The position numbers and the translations under genes are program-made. Shown one piece after another: positions 1 through 9,314 of a DNA stretch of 64,000 nucleotides. Under the pieces are notes generated by a model, which did not search any database, was not told the DNA's origin, and saw only the letters and a program-made list of their open reading frames with translations. Positions within the stretch are counted from its first letter, which is position 1. The number at the start of each line of letters is the position of its first letter. This stretch comes from an uncultured Mucispirillum sp. (GTDB taxonomy: Bacteria > Chrysiogenota > Deferribacteres > Deferribacterales > Mucispirillaceae), in NCBI GenBank assembly GCA_944323205.1, contig CALURO010000005.1, positions 1 to 64,000 on the forward strand, read 5' to 3'.

Positions 1-29
1 AATACTTTGTTCTACGTGACATAAAAACA

Positions 30-56
30 CCCCATTTATTTGTCCAATAAATGGGG
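30..56 (-). terminator. Rho-independent terminator of the flavocytochrome gene
   Basis: A perfect 11-bp stem (CCCCATTTATT paired with AATAAATGGGG) closes a 5-base loop. Read on the minus strand it is followed by TGTTTTT, a short U-tract, about 60 bases after the stop codon of the flavocytochrome gene. The stem is symmetric, so it could also stop a plus-strand gene entering from the left. Confidence 0.8.
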
Positions 57-113
57 TTCGCCTCAATTATGGCAGGGGTATATTATGATATGGTTAAGAT
101 TTATATATATTAA

Positions 114-2045
114 CTATTTAGCTGCAGCAGCATTTGCAGCAGCCTGAGCACCTGCAATTCTACCAAAAGTTACTGTTTCAGAAATAGAGTTGCCACCAAG
201 CCTGTTTGCTCCGTGAACACCACCAGTTACTTCCCCAGCAGCATAGAAGTTAGGTATAGGTTTACCATTATTATCTATAACTTGTGCATTGGTATTGATT
301 TGAACACCACCCATTGTGTAGTGGATACCCGGGGCGATTTCAATTGCAACAAATGGACCAGTTAATACTTTTTTCTCTAAAGTATCAGGTTTTTTTCCAT
401 ATTTATCTTGTTTTGTATCAACTGCTTTATTATATTCTTCAACAGTTGCTTTTAAGTTTGCTGCAGGAACATTTATAAGTTTTGCAAGTTCATCTAATGT
501 AGCAGCTTCTTTTGCAAGGTTTAAATGGAAATAGCCTTCAATTTGTTTTAAACTTTTACGGATATTATCATCTAATATTAAATAAGCAGTTTGACCTTTT
601 TGTGCTAATATTGCAGCAGAAACTTTATCACGAGTAGAAAGTTCATCAAAAAATCTGTTACCATCATGGTTTACCATAATAGCACCAACCCCTCTAACTG
701 CTTCAGTTATAAGTGTGCTGCTGCCTACAGCTATTGAAGGGTGAATTTGGATTTGTTCCATATCAACAAATGATGCATTAGCTTCTTTAGCTAAATCAAG
801 ACCATCACCAGTAGCACCCGGCTGATTAGATGTTGTCATACCTTTATAGTTTGGTTTGTAAGAAACAACTCTATCAGCATTAGCTGAAAAACCACCAGAA
901 GTTAATACAACTGATTTTGCATGAATTTCATACAGTCCTTTATGTTTACCATCAATAACTGCACCGTAAACTGCACCTTTATCATCTACTAAAAGTCTAA
1001 CTGCTGGAGAATTAACTCTTACATCAAGGTTGTTTTTTGCTGCTGTATCTTTATATATATTTACGAGATAACTTCCTACTGCTGCACCGCCTTCTGGAGC
1101 GTGGAACCTTTTATTAGTAGCACCACCACCAAAATTTACAGCACTTAATTTTGCACCAATAGAAGTAAGCCATGCCATAGAATCTGCTGAATTATTTGCA
1201 AGAACATGAACTAAATCAGGGTTAGAAATATTTTTGCCGCCTTTCATAGTATCTTGAAACATTGTTTCTGCATCATCTTGAATATTTTGTGCTTTTTGGT
1301 AAGTAGTGCCTGCTGCATTCATACCACCAGCTGCAAGCTGAGAATTACCGCCAGGAATAGGCATTTTTTCAACTAAAATAACCTTAGCACCTTTTTCTTG
1401 AGCAGTTAATGCTGAGATAAAGCCTGAACCACCTGCACCAATAACAAGTACATCAGTATTTTCTACAATATCAGATGAAGCATTATTGTAAGATGCAATA
1501 TCTAATTTTCTAGGAAGTGGTTTAACACCAGCATGACTTATCTGGTTATCAAAAGAGTGGCAGTTATTACAATAAATTGCAGAAGGCTCATGACCACCAT
1601 GGCATGCTGTACAGTTAATTTTATCTAAGTGTGATTCATGTGGATTAATTTCTGTTTTATTAGTGATTGCAGCCATTGCTTTTAAATCACCATGGCAGGA
1701 AATACAAGCAGCATTTACCTGCGTTTCTGCATCATCAAGTAACCCGTTTTCCCCGTGACATTCTATACATGAAATAGAAATATTTTTGTCTGTCATGTGG
1801 TTTCCAGCTAAATATTTAGCTTTTTCACCAGTAGTATATTGAGCATCATTTTGTTTGTCTAAAACATTGATAGTGATAAGCTCATTTACTGCTGGAGTAA
1901 TAACATCTGATGTTGCTGAATCTGCAGCTGCTGCAGTTGTTTGAACATCTGTTTTATTTTCAGCAGGTTCACTTGCAGGCTGCTTTTTGCAGGCAGTGAA
2001 TGCTATAAAACAGATAGATAATAAAATTAAGAATTTTTTTAGCAT
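114..2045 (-). CDS. Lipoprotein tetraheme flavocytochrome c (fumarate reductase type)
   Basis: This 643-residue protein resembles the soluble fumarate reductases of Shewanella (FccA/Ifc3 family), which reduce fumarate or a related enoate outside the cytoplasm with electrons passed through hemes to FAD. A lipoprotein signal ends at Cys19 (FTAC). Four CxxCH heme sites follow at about 93-97, 114-118, 145-149 and 159-163, then a dinucleotide-binding GAGGSG at 203-208 and a long FAD/succinate-dehydrogenase-type domain. Its C-terminal motif HGANRLGGNSISE matches the FAD-binding end of the family. The start is preceded by GAGGAG. It stands alone with its own terminator, and no quinol-oxidising CymA-like partner is visible. 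The lipid anchor is unlike the soluble Shewanella enzymes. The substrate could be fumarate, urocanate or another enoate and cannot be fixed from the sequence. Confidence 0.88.
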   Translation of the reverse strand: MLKKFLILLSICFIAFTACKKQPASEPAENKTDVQTTAAAADSATSDVITPAVNELITINVLDKQNDAQYTTGEKAKYLAGNHMTDKNISISCIECHGENGLLDDAETQVNAACISCHGDLKAMAAITNKTEINPHESHLDKINCTACHGGHEPSAIYCNNCHSFDNQISHAGVKPLPRKLDIASYNNASSDIVENTDVLVIGAGGSGFISALTAQEKGAKVILVEKMPIPGGNSQLAAGGMNAAGTTYQKAQNIQDDAETMFQDTMKGGKNISNPDLVHVLANNSADSMAWLTSIGAKLSAVNFGGGATNKRFHAPEGGAAVGSYLVNIYKDTAAKNNLDVRVNSPAVRLLVDDKGAVYGAVIDGKHKGLYEIHAKSVVLTSGGFSANADRVVSYKPNYKGMTTSNQPGATGDGLDLAKEANASFVDMEQIQIHPSIAVGSSTLITEAVRGVGAIMVNHDGNRFFDELSTRDKVSAAILAQKGQTAYLILDDNIRKSLKQIEGYFHLNLAKEAATLDELAKLINVPAANLKATVEEYNKAVDTKQDKYGKKPDTLEKKVLTGPFVAIEIAPGIHYTMGGVQINTNAQVIDNNGKPIPNFYAAGEVTGGVHGANRLGGNSISETVTFGRIAGAQAAANAAAAK

Positions 2046-2162
2046 AATCCTCTCCTCAACATATTATTAAGAATAAGATATGCTTATTTACTTTATAAGT
2101 CAATATTTTTTTTGAGTTGAATTTAAGAAATATTTTAAAAATAAAACTGTATTATAAAAAGA

Positions 2163-2642
2163 TTAGATGCCTACTTCTACAATCTGGCTGTCAAGGATTT
2201 CTGGCAAAACTTTTGGATTTATTTCTACAAGCATTCCTTTTCTACCGCCGTTTATATATATTTTATCTAAATCAAGGATAGTTTTTTCAATATACACTTT
2301 CATTTTGGTGCGAGTACCAAAGGGAGATGTGCCGCCAACAAGATAGCCTGAATGTCTGTTTGCCACTTCTGGTTTGCATGGTTGAACAGTTTTTGTATTC
2401 ATAAATCTTGCCATATTTTTAAGAGATACTTCTTTATCGCCATGCATAAGGATTATGAAGTATTCTTTTTTATCGTTTTCCATTATAAGTGTTTTAATAA
2501 CCTTATGTTCATCAACTCCAAGTTCTTTTGCTGAAACTTTTGTGCCACCATGTTCTACATATTTATAGTACATTGGGGTATATGGAATTTTTTTTTCATT
2601 TAAATATCTTATTGCATTAGTAGAAGGTATTTTATCTTTCAT
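2163..2642 (-). CDS. ybaK: YbaK/EbsC-family Cys-tRNA(Pro) deacylase
   Basis: About 159 residues, the normal length for this single-domain editing family, which removes cysteine mischarged onto tRNA-Pro in the cytoplasm. Visible family features are the N-terminal TNAIRYL helix, the KTLI strand, the HGDKEVSLK segment and the glycine-rich GGTSPFG loop. It is the last gene of the amino-acid ABC transporter unit and practically touches the ATPase gene. I use the ATG at 2642; an in-frame TTG at 2648 would overlap the ATPase stop codon. Neither has a clear Shine-Dalgarno, so translational coupling is likely. Family assignment is firm; substrate is inferred. Confidence 0.85.
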   Translation of the reverse strand: MKDKIPSTNAIRYLNEKKIPYTPMYYKYVEHGGTKVSAKELGVDEHKVIKTLIMENDKKEYFIILMHGDKEVSLKNMARFMNTKTVQPCKPEVANRHSGYLVGGTSPFGTRTKMKVYIEKTILDLDKIYINGGRKGMLVEINPKVLPEILDSQIVEVGI

Positions 2643-2644
2643 AA

Positions 2645-3388
2645 TCAAAAACTGTTATTTAAAAATAATTTAGTTCGTTCACTTTTAGGGTTGTTAAATA
2701 TTTCATCTGGTGTTCCACTTTCAAGTATTTCACCATTAGACATAAATAATATTTTGCTGGCAACTTCTTTTGCAAACCCTATTTCATGGGTTACAATAAG
2801 CATAGTCATATTTTCTTCTGCTAACTGTTTCATTGTGTGCAGCACTTCTTTTGTTATTTCTGGGTCAAGTGATGATGTAGGTTCATCAAACAGCATAATT
2901 TCTGGGTTCATCATTAAAGCCCTTACAATAGCTACACGCTGTTTCTGCCCTCCAGAAAGCTGGTCTGGGTATGTATCTGCTTTATCTAAAAGTCCTACTT
3001 TATTAAGCAGCATCTGACTTTTTTCTCTAATAGTATTACGGTTCATTTTTTTAATAATTTTAGCAGGCTTTTCTAAGTTTTTTATAACTGTCATATGTGG
3101 GAAAAGATTAAAATGCTGGAATACCATTCCCATTTTCATAGTGGCATCTTTTACTATTTTATGTGGCATATAAACACCATTTTTTACAAAAGTTTCACCA
3201 TCTACGGTGATTGTCCCGTCATCTATTTTTTCCAAATCAATTAAGCAGCGTAAAAGGGTGCTTTTACCACTTCCAGATGAGCCTAATATTGCTATAACAT
3301 CGCCTTTTTCCACAGTAAAAGATACATCTTTTAAAACATTAAGGCTTCCAAATGATTTTTTTAAATGAGACACTTCTATTATGCTCAT
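2645..3388 (-). CDS. Polar amino-acid ABC transporter ATP-binding protein
   Basis: A 247-residue ATPase of the GlnQ/HisP/ArtP type that drives uptake through the neighbouring permease. Walker A is GSSGSGKS at 36-43, the signature is [11 protein letters not shown], and Walker B is [14 protein letters not shown], followed by the switch histidine in VTHE. The start overlaps the permease stop by 4 bases (ATGA), so the two are translationally coupled. Length and motif spacing are complete. The transported amino acid cannot be read from the ATPase. Confidence 0.93.
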   Translation of the reverse strand: MSIIEVSHLKKSFGSLNVLKDVSFTVEKGDVIAILGSSGSGKSTLLRCLIDLEKIDDGTITVDGETFVKNGVYMPHKIVKDATMKMGMVFQHFNLFPHMTVIKNLEKPAKIIKKMNRNTIREKSQMLLNKVGLLDKADTYPDQLSGGQKQRVAIVRALMMNPEIMLFDEPTSSLDPEITKEVLHTMKQLAEENMTMLIVTHEIGFAKEVASKILFMSNGEILESGTPDEIFNNPKSERTKLFLNNSF

Positions 3389-4056
3389 AGTGATTTACTC
3401 GCATAGTTGAATTTTTTTTCTATAAATCTTAATATTAAAGTAAGTATTAATATTAGTAAAAGATAAAATGCTCCAGCAAGAACAAAAGGAAAAACTGATG
3501 CATCTCTTGAAACAGCTGTTTTTGCCACATAGCTTATTTCTGCAATACTTATAACATATAAAAGTGATGTATCTTTTACTAATGTAATAGCTTCGTTACT
3601 TAATGCAGGAAGACTTACCCGTATCATCTGAGGTATGATTATATTTATAAATGTTTGTATTTTATTAAATCCTAAAACTTTTGCTGCTTCATACTGACCT
3701 TTGTCTATTGCCATTAAGCCGCCTCTAAATATTTCTGCAAAATATGCTGCATAGTTTAAAATAAATGCTATTAATGCTGCCTGAAGTCTTTCTAATTCAA
3801 TATATGGACCAATTAAAGGAACATCAGGCAGGGCAAAATATACAAAGAAAAGCTGTAATATTAATGGAGTACCACGCATTATTGTAATATATATATTTAC
3901 AAGCCAGCTGACAGGTTTAAATCTTGATTTGCCAATAATTGTAACAAAAAAACCAAGGGGTATAGAGGCGATAATAACTATAAAGAAAACTAAAACTGTC
4001 ATTTTAGCTCCCTGCAACATAGTTAATGTAATATTTAAAATATAATTAATATCCAC
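3385..4056 (-). CDS. Polar amino-acid ABC transporter permease
   Basis: A 223-residue inner-membrane protein of the HisM/GlnP family. It has about five hydrophobic segments and the conserved cytoplasmic loop [22 protein letters not shown], which docks on the ATPase. The typical [10 protein letters not shown] motif lies near the end of the second segment. Only one permease gene is present, suggesting a homodimeric channel. It lies 30 bases after the binding-protein gene and overlaps the ATPase gene by 4 bases. Confidence 0.92.
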   Translation of the reverse strand: MDINYILNITLTMLQGAKMTVLVFFIVIIASIPLGFFVTIIGKSRFKPVSWLVNIYITIMRGTPLILQLFFVYFALPDVPLIGPYIELERLQAALIAFILNYAAYFAEIFRGGLMAIDKGQYEAAKVLGFNKIQTFINIIIPQMIRVSLPALSNEAITLVKDTSLLYVISIAEISYVAKTAVSRDASVFPFVLAGAFYLLLILILTLILRFIEKKFNYASKSL

Positions 4057-4086
4057 TAAAGACCTCTTACCCTTGTGTTTTTATAA

Positions 4087-4860
4087 TTATTTCATTACTA
4101 TATCTTCGCCAAACCATTTTTTAGATATTTCTGAAGAAGTGCCGTCTGCTGCCATATCTGATAGTACTTTTTCTACTTTATCTTTTAATTCTGTATTACC
4201 TTTTTTAAATGCTATAGCATAATATTCTTCATTAAAAGAATCATTTAATACTTTATATAAATTTGCACTTTTTGCAATCATATATCGTGCTACAACTTCG
4301 TCCATAACAACGGCGTCTATTCTGCCGATATTTAAGTCAGTTAATGCAAGAACATTATTTTCATAAGTAACTTGAGTAAGTTTTTTAGAAATAGGGTCTT
4401 TTTCTAAAGCAGCAACAGCAGTTGAACCAGTTTGAAGTCCCACTTTTTTACCTTCTAAATCTGCTTTTACATTAAGCTGTGAATCTTTACTTGTAATAAT
4501 TATCATTCTATTTGCAAGATATGGTTTAGATAATGTCATTGCTTCTTCTCTTGCAGGGCTTACACTTAATCCATTCCAAATACATGTAATTTTGCCTGTG
4601 TTTAATTCCAGCTCTTTAGAAGCCCAGTCAATAGGCTGTAATTTAAGCTCCATACCTAATCTTTTAGTTACTTCTTTTGCCATATCAACATCAAAGCCAA
4701 CTATTTCATTATTATCATCACGAAAACCCATTGGCGGAAAGCTGTCATCAAGCCCCATAATAAACAGGTTATCAGAATTTTGTGCTGAGTTTGTATCTTT
4801 TTTACAACCTGCTGCAAGCACAGATACAGCAATTAAAGTTAAAATAAGTAATTTTTTCAT
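4087..4860 (-). CDS. Amino-acid ABC transporter substrate-binding lipoprotein
   Basis: A 257-residue extracytoplasmic binding protein (SBP_bac_3 fold), first gene of the transporter operon. The lipobox LAAGC puts the lipidated cysteine at residue 19. Family hallmarks are MGFRDDNNEIVGFDVDMA, the IWNGLSVSPAREE strand and GLQTGSTAVA. Lipid anchoring fits a Gram-negative membrane-tethered receptor. The ligand is probably a polar amino acid such as glutamine, arginine or histidine; I cannot choose. The 197-base gap before the divergent TorD-like gene at 5058 must hold the promoters for both directions. Confidence 0.92.
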   Translation of the reverse strand: MKKLLILTLIAVSVLAAGCKKDTNSAQNSDNLFIMGLDDSFPPMGFRDDNNEIVGFDVDMAKEVTKRLGMELKLQPIDWASKELELNTGKITCIWNGLSVSPAREEAMTLSKPYLANRMIIITSKDSQLNVKADLEGKKVGLQTGSTAVAALEKDPISKKLTQVTYENNVLALTDLNIGRIDAVVMDEVVARYMIAKSANLYKVLNDSFNEEYYAIAFKKGNTELKDKVEKVLSDMAADGTSSEISKKWFGEDIVMK

Positions 4861-5057
4861 TTCTCACCTTAAAAATAGAAATAATAACTAATAGAAAAAT
4901 ACTTTACCATAATGTATAAAAAAATCAATGAATAATTACATTTTTTATGGGAAATAATTTATATATATTATTTTATAAAGAAAAAGTGTATTACTCTATG
5001 CAAAACTATTGTTTTATAAATATAAATTTGATATAAGTTATTATTTAAGGAGCTGAA

Positions 5058-5678
5058 ATGATAGATATTCAAAGTATAAAACTTTTAATGGCAGGCAGAG
5101 CAGGTGTGTATGGGCTTTTAGCTGATATATTTACAGCACCAGCAGATATGGAAATAATATATAATTTATGCAAATATTTATATGATTTAACAGAATCTGT
5201 AGAAGTTATTGATGAACAGGAAGAAATAATGCAGGGTTTTAAAGGGCTTGCATTATGGTATCAAAATGCACAGAAAGCAGAAAAATCATGGGTTGAAACA
5301 AAATTAAAAGAAGAATTTATATCAGTTTTTAAAAATCCTGCAGGCTCTATTGGTATTATTTTTCCAAATACTGAAAATATTAATGAAGTTTATAATAAAT
5401 ATGGTTATAAGCCAGAATTCAAAAGTGGCGGCTTAAATGAAATGCTGTCATTTTTAAGCTATATGGCTGTGGAAACAGCCAAGCAGAACAGCCATGAAAA
5501 TGTTTCAGAATATGCAAAATACCAGCTTATATTTTTAGATACATATATTATGCCTTATATTTCAGGATTTTGTGAAGCATTATATGAAGCAGTGCCAAAT
5601 TATGGAATATTTCAGTATATAACAGTTATTCTGCATGGATTTCTTATGCTTGATGAACCAACATTAAAATATTTTTAA
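5058..5678 (+). CDS. TorD/DmsD-like molybdoenzyme chaperone
   Basis: A 206-residue, all-helical-looking soluble protein. Its pattern fits TorD-family chaperones, which bind Tat signals of molybdoenzymes and hold the apoenzyme for cofactor insertion: an N-terminal YGLLADIF helix, a KLKEEFISVF segment matching the family's LxxEYxRLF-type helix, and a helix carrying FLSYMAVETA. A strong AAGGAGC precedes the ATG. Its stop overlaps, tail to tail, the stop of the minus-strand TAXI gene. No molybdoenzyme is adjacent; the nearest begins at 17753. It is less similar to the two other TorD-like proteins in this window than they are to each other, so its client may differ. Assignment is by pattern, moderately sure. 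Confidence 0.55.
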   Translation: MIDIQSIKLLMAGRAGVYGLLADIFTAPADMEIIYNLCKYLYDLTESVEVIDEQEEIMQGFKGLALWYQNAQKAEKSWVETKLKEEFISVFKNPAGSIGIIFPNTENINEVYNKYGYKPEFKSGGLNEMLSFLSYMAVETAKQNSHENVSEYAKYQLIFLDTYIMPYISGFCEALYEAVPNYGIFQYITVILHGFLMLDEPTLKYF

Positions 5679-6649
5679 TTTAATAATCCCTTATCTATAT
5701 AATACCGCATTGCTCCCGGGTGAATAGGAGCAGTATTATATTTAAGCATTTCTTTAATATCTAAGTTTCTTAAAGATGGGTGTAGCGTTTTTAATATATG
5801 CAGATTTTCAACAATTTCTTTTGCTGTAATATATGCTGCATAGTTTGAAGTTTTACTGGAAGTAACAATAGATGTCATAACGCTTAATGTTTTAATGCTG
5901 TTAGGGTTATTAGTTTTTGGATAAACTGATTTATTAAGCTCTGTAATATTGTAATCTGGATATTGTATTAATAACTTATTAACACCAGTAATATCTATAA
6001 AGCGTATTTTAGTTGTCTCTGAAAGCTGTTTTATAATATATAAAGGAACAATAGAATTTATAAAAAAGCCGTCTAATCTACCATCTTGCAGCATTGTGAT
6101 AGTTTCTTTTAAGCTTGTGCTTTGGTTATCATAATTTACAGTATAGTTGTCAAGCCCGTATGAACTTAAAATTAACTGGCTGTTGTAATATGTATTTTCA
6201 CCAATCATACCTATATTTATATTTTTATTTTCTAAATCCATTAATGTTTTTATTTTAGAATTTTCACTTACTATTAACTGTATAATTTCTGGTGCAAGGC
6301 TTATGATAGAGCGTAAGTCATACTGAGGAGTGCCTTCCCACTCCCCAAGCCCTTTATATGCTCTATACTGCACATCATTTTCAACAATACCAAGTATTAA
6401 TTCGCCGCTTATTACTTTATCTATATTATAAACTGCACCTTCTGTTGCTACAACATTAGGATTAAGTTTATGTATTCTAGAGTTGATATTTAATACTTTA
6501 CCAATAGATATACCAATAGGGTATAATCCACCGTTTTTATCTCCAGTACCTATTGTAAGCTTTGCAGGTTTTACCTGCCTTTGCTGAGCATAAATTGTAT
6601 TTGAAAAAAATAATAAAAACACTGTAAATAATAAAATAAATTTTTTCAT
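5675..6649 (-). CDS. TAXI-family TRAP transporter substrate-binding protein
   Basis: A 324-residue secreted protein with a signal peptide ending near YAQQ. It has the TAXI hallmark near the N-terminus (TIGTGDKNGGLYPIG) and repeated GVV/GELILG-type strands that form the two-lobed binding fold. TAXI proteins deliver organic acids or amino acids to a fused TRAP permease (DctQM). No TRAP membrane component lies nearby, so it is an orphan receptor here; its partner may sit elsewhere. The stop codon is interleaved with that of the convergent TorD-like gene. Confidence 0.83.
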   Translation of the reverse strand: MKKFILLFTVFLLFFSNTIYAQQRQVKPAKLTIGTGDKNGGLYPIGISIGKVLNINSRIHKLNPNVVATEGAVYNIDKVISGELILGIVENDVQYRAYKGLGEWEGTPQYDLRSIISLAPEIIQLIVSENSKIKTLMDLENKNINIGMIGENTYYNSQLILSSYGLDNYTVNYDNQSTSLKETITMLQDGRLDGFFINSIVPLYIIKQLSETTKIRFIDITGVNKLLIQYPDYNITELNKSVYPKTNNPNSIKTLSVMTSIVTSSKTSNYAAYITAKEIVENLHILKTLHPSLRNLDIKEMLKYNTAPIHPGAMRYYIDKGLLN

Positions 6650-6726
6650 ATATTCACCAGAATATTATAAATATATCATATATTAGATAATAAATAATGG
6701 AAAATCAAGTTTTTAAATAAATCATC

Positions 6727-6756
6727 TTGTTTTTTATAAAAGATTTTATGTATAAT
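6727..6756 (+). promoter_or_regulatory. Probable sigma-70 promoter of mtnA
   Basis: TTGTTT at 6727-6732 and a perfect TATAAT at 6751-6756 are separated by 18 bases, 28 bases before the mtnA ATG. The ribosome site is AGGTG. No SAM-riboswitch-like fold is evident in this short leader. Confidence 0.5.
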
Positions 6757-6783
6757 ATATAAAAATTTTTTACAGGTGCATTT

Positions 6784-7839
6784 ATGCTGACAGATAAACT
6801 TCCAAAAGCTGTGGTATATAAAAACGGCATACTTTCTTTTTTAGACCAGACAAAACTTCCACTGCATGTAATATATGAAGAACAGAAAACTAAAGCACAG
6901 ATATATGATTCTATAAAAATGCTTAAAGTGCGCGGTGCACCTGCTATCGGTATTGCTGGAGCTTACGGGTTAGTAGTATCTGTGAAAAAATATATTAATG
7001 AGCCTGTTGATAAATTTATTATTGAATTAAAAAAGACAGGAGAATATCTTAATTCATCAAGGCCTACTGCTGTAAATTTATCATGGGCAATTAACCGTAT
7101 TATAAAAAAAGCGGAAAGCTGCACTTGCAGTTCAAGTGATGAATTATGGCATAAGCTTGAAAAGGAAGCAGATAATATTTATAATGAAGATAAGGAAATT
7201 TGTTCCAATATCGGCAGATACGGGGCAGAATTAATTTACAATAACTTTGGCATACTTACTCACTGCAATGCTGGAGCATTAGCAGTTTCAGAGCTTGGCA
7301 CAGCACTTGCACCAATATATACAGCATTAAATGATGGCAAATCTTTTAAAGTTTATGCAGATGAAACAAGGCCTCTTCTGCAGGGGGCAAGGCTTACAAG
7401 TTATGAATTACAGCAGGCAGGAGCCGATGTTACATTAATATGTGATAATATGGCAGCTTATGCTATGAGTAAAGGTTTAATAGATATGGTAATAGTAGGA
7501 TGTGACAGGGTGGCAGCTAATGGAGATACCGCAAATAAAATAGGCACAATGAATGTGGCAGTTTTAGCAGATTATTTTAAAATTCCATTTTATGTTGCCT
7601 GCCCGTCATCTACTTATGATAATATGACATTAACAGGAAAAGATATAGTTATAGAGCAAAGGGACAGCAGGGAAGTTACTCATTTTGGTGGAGTGCAGAC
7701 TGCTCCAGATAATATGAACGTATTAAATCCAGCATTTGATGTTACACCAAATGAATTAATAACTGGATTTATCACAGAATATGGCATTATAAAGCCGCCT
7801 TATATTATTAACCTTGAAAATATACTGTATAAAAGGTAG
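6784..7839 (+). CDS. mtnA: Methylthioribose-1-phosphate isomerase
   Basis: A 351-residue enzyme converting 5-methylthioribose-1-phosphate (and the 5-deoxy analogue) to the ribulose-1-phosphate. The signature RGAPAIG is at 50-56. Cys161 in THCNAGALA and Asp241 in VGCDRVAANGD fit the catalytic pair known in Bacillus MtnA. The GTMNVAVLAD segment and length are typical. The gene is 9 bases upstream of a class II aldolase gene, which suggests that the product is cleaved by the aldolase (DHAP shunt) instead of passing through the classical mtnBCD methionine salvage route. Confidence 0.95.
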   Translation: MLTDKLPKAVVYKNGILSFLDQTKLPLHVIYEEQKTKAQIYDSIKMLKVRGAPAIGIAGAYGLVVSVKKYINEPVDKFIIELKKTGEYLNSSRPTAVNLSWAINRIIKKAESCTCSSSDELWHKLEKEADNIYNEDKEICSNIGRYGAELIYNNFGILTHCNAGALAVSELGTALAPIYTALNDGKSFKVYADETRPLLQGARLTSYELQQAGADVTLICDNMAAYAMSKGLIDMVIVGCDRVAANGDTANKIGTMNVAVLADYFKIPFYVACPSSTYDNMTLTGKDIVIEQRDSREVTHFGGVQTAPDNMNVLNPAFDVTPNELITGFITEYGIIKPPYIINLENILYKR

Positions 7840-7848
7840 GAAATAATT

Positions 7849-8436
7849 ATGAATTATGCTTCAGATATATGTGAAATAGGTAGAAGAATGTATCAAAGAG
7901 AGCTTGTAGCTTCAAATGATGGTAATATTTCCATAAGAATTGATAAAAATAAAGTGCTTATTACTCCAACTCTTACAAGTAAAGGATTTATGAAGGAAAA
8001 AGATATTATTTTAATAGATTTAGACGGCAATATTATAGAAGGCAGTAAAAGACCATCTTCAGAATATCTGCTGCATACAACTGTTTATAAAATGCGAGAT
8101 GATGTTAATGCAGTTGTCCACGCTCACCCAGTAACTGTTTCTGCTTTTGCAATTGTAGGCAGGGCAGTAGATATGAGCTATATGCCTGAAGCCTTTATGT
8201 CATTAGGCTGTTTTCCTGTTGCAAAATATGCACGCCCTGGCACAGAAGAGCTTGCTAAATCAATAGAACCATTTGTTAGAACATGCAATGGCTGCATACT
8301 TGCAAACCATGGAGCAGTATCATGGGCAAAAGATGTATATAGTGCTTATTATCTTATGGAGCAGCTGGAGTTTTACTGTAAAACATCTATCATAGCAGAA
8401 AGAATAGGTACGCCAAATATTATTCCTATGATTTAA
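7849..8436 (+). CDS. Class II aldolase, probable 5-methylthioribulose/5-deoxyribulose-1-phosphate aldolase
   Basis: A 195-residue class II aldolase/adducin-fold protein. The zinc ligands are visible as His91 and His93 in VVHAHPV and His154 in ANHGAVSW, with Glu72 in SSEY as the likely acid/base. The conserved SNDGNISIR loop (about 22-30) binds phosphate. Coupling to mtnA suggests it cleaves methylthioribulose-1-phosphate to DHAP and (methylthio)acetaldehyde, as described for the Ald2/DrdA enzymes. It could instead be a MtnB-type dehydratase or a fuculose-phosphate-type aldolase. The 3' end overlaps the convergent TorD gene by 11 bases. Family sure; substrate inferred. Confidence 0.82.
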   Translation: MNYASDICEIGRRMYQRELVASNDGNISIRIDKNKVLITPTLTSKGFMKEKDIILIDLDGNIIEGSKRPSSEYLLHTTVYKMRDDVNAVVHAHPVTVSAFAIVGRAVDMSYMPEAFMSLGCFPVAKYARPGTEELAKSIEPFVRTCNGCILANHGAVSWAKDVYSAYYLMEQLEFYCKTSIIAERIGTPNIIPMI

Positions 8437-9145
8437 GATTTTTTAAAAATTCTTCTGTAAGTTTTTTATCGTATTTTACAAACTCATTCATTATTCCAGC
8501 TGCTGCATAATAAAGGTTGCTTTCTGGCTGAGTGATTTGTTCTTTTAAATGTATGGTAAATTCGTTTATCCATGTGAGAATATGGGCTTGTAAAAAATTA
8601 TACTGTTCCTGCAGAATATTTAAAAGTTTATCTTTATTTTCTTCTTCTAAAAATTTAGTAAAAAGAGCATTGATTTGCTGCATGTAAAACATTTCTATAC
8701 TAATATGGTCTACAGGATAAGTGTTATCTTCTGGTGGTAAAAAGTTGTTTATTTCATATATATTTTTAACTTTTTCTATTTCTCTTATCTTCATATCACT
8801 GCTTAAAATATACCCAGAAGCAGTGCATGGAATAGAGTATATGTTATCTAAAAATAATTCGTGATATATATCCTGTAAAAGCTCAAGCAAATCTTCTATC
8901 TGCTCTTCTTTTAAGCTCTGTTCATAGCTGCTGTAATTTTTTAAAATATTTACAGATGAGCTGTAGTCATTATTCATAATATATTTTTTAAGCTCTTCAA
9001 AATATGGTATCAGTCGGCTTGTTGTGCCAATAAAGCTGGATTCTGGATATGAGTAAAATACTTTATAAAAGTAGTTATAAAAGTTAGTTTTTATAATACC
9101 TGCAGAATGCATATTATCTTTTAAAGTTTTACTGATATTATTCAT
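8426..9145 (-). CDS. TorD-family molybdoenzyme maturation chaperone
   Basis: A 239-residue helical protein. It is clearly paralogous to the protein at 19734-20453: both are 239 residues, share an N-terminal FFNYFYRVF/NFYNYFYKVF helix, a LFL...IPxxAS.YLSSD stretch and an ISVEMxYMQ motif followed by a long QxNFxxxHILxWI helix. These match the TorD/DmsD chaperone fold, including the family's (P)EDHxxxELxFM-type motif. Its likely role is binding the Tat signal of a molybdoenzyme. It is transcribed alone from a start preceded by a GGGGT site. The client is unknown; the molybdoenzyme at 15237-17753 is the obvious candidate. Confidence 0.7.
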   Translation of the reverse strand: MNNISKTLKDNMHSAGIIKTNFYNYFYKVFYSYPESSFIGTTSRLIPYFEELKKYIMNNDYSSSVNILKNYSSYEQSLKEEQIEDLLELLQDIYHELFLDNIYSIPCTASGYILSSDMKIREIEKVKNIYEINNFLPPEDNTYPVDHISIEMFYMQQINALFTKFLEEENKDKLLNILQEQYNFLQAHILTWINEFTIHLKEQITQPESNLYYAAAGIMNEFVKYDKKLTEEFLKNLKS

Positions 9146-9314
9146 GTATCACCCCTAAAAACTAATACTTAATATATTATACCAAATTATTTTTATTTAT
9201 CTAGCTTTTTTTAATTTAATAATGTGAAATTTATAAATCTTTATGATTATATCATCTTTTTATTGTGTTATTTATTTTTAAGGTATAGTATGTAAAAAAT
9301 TTTTAAGGTGTAAA

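Noticed and set aside
6650-6783. SAM riboswitch upstream of mtnA
   Set aside because: The leader is too short and AT-rich and shows no conserved helices.
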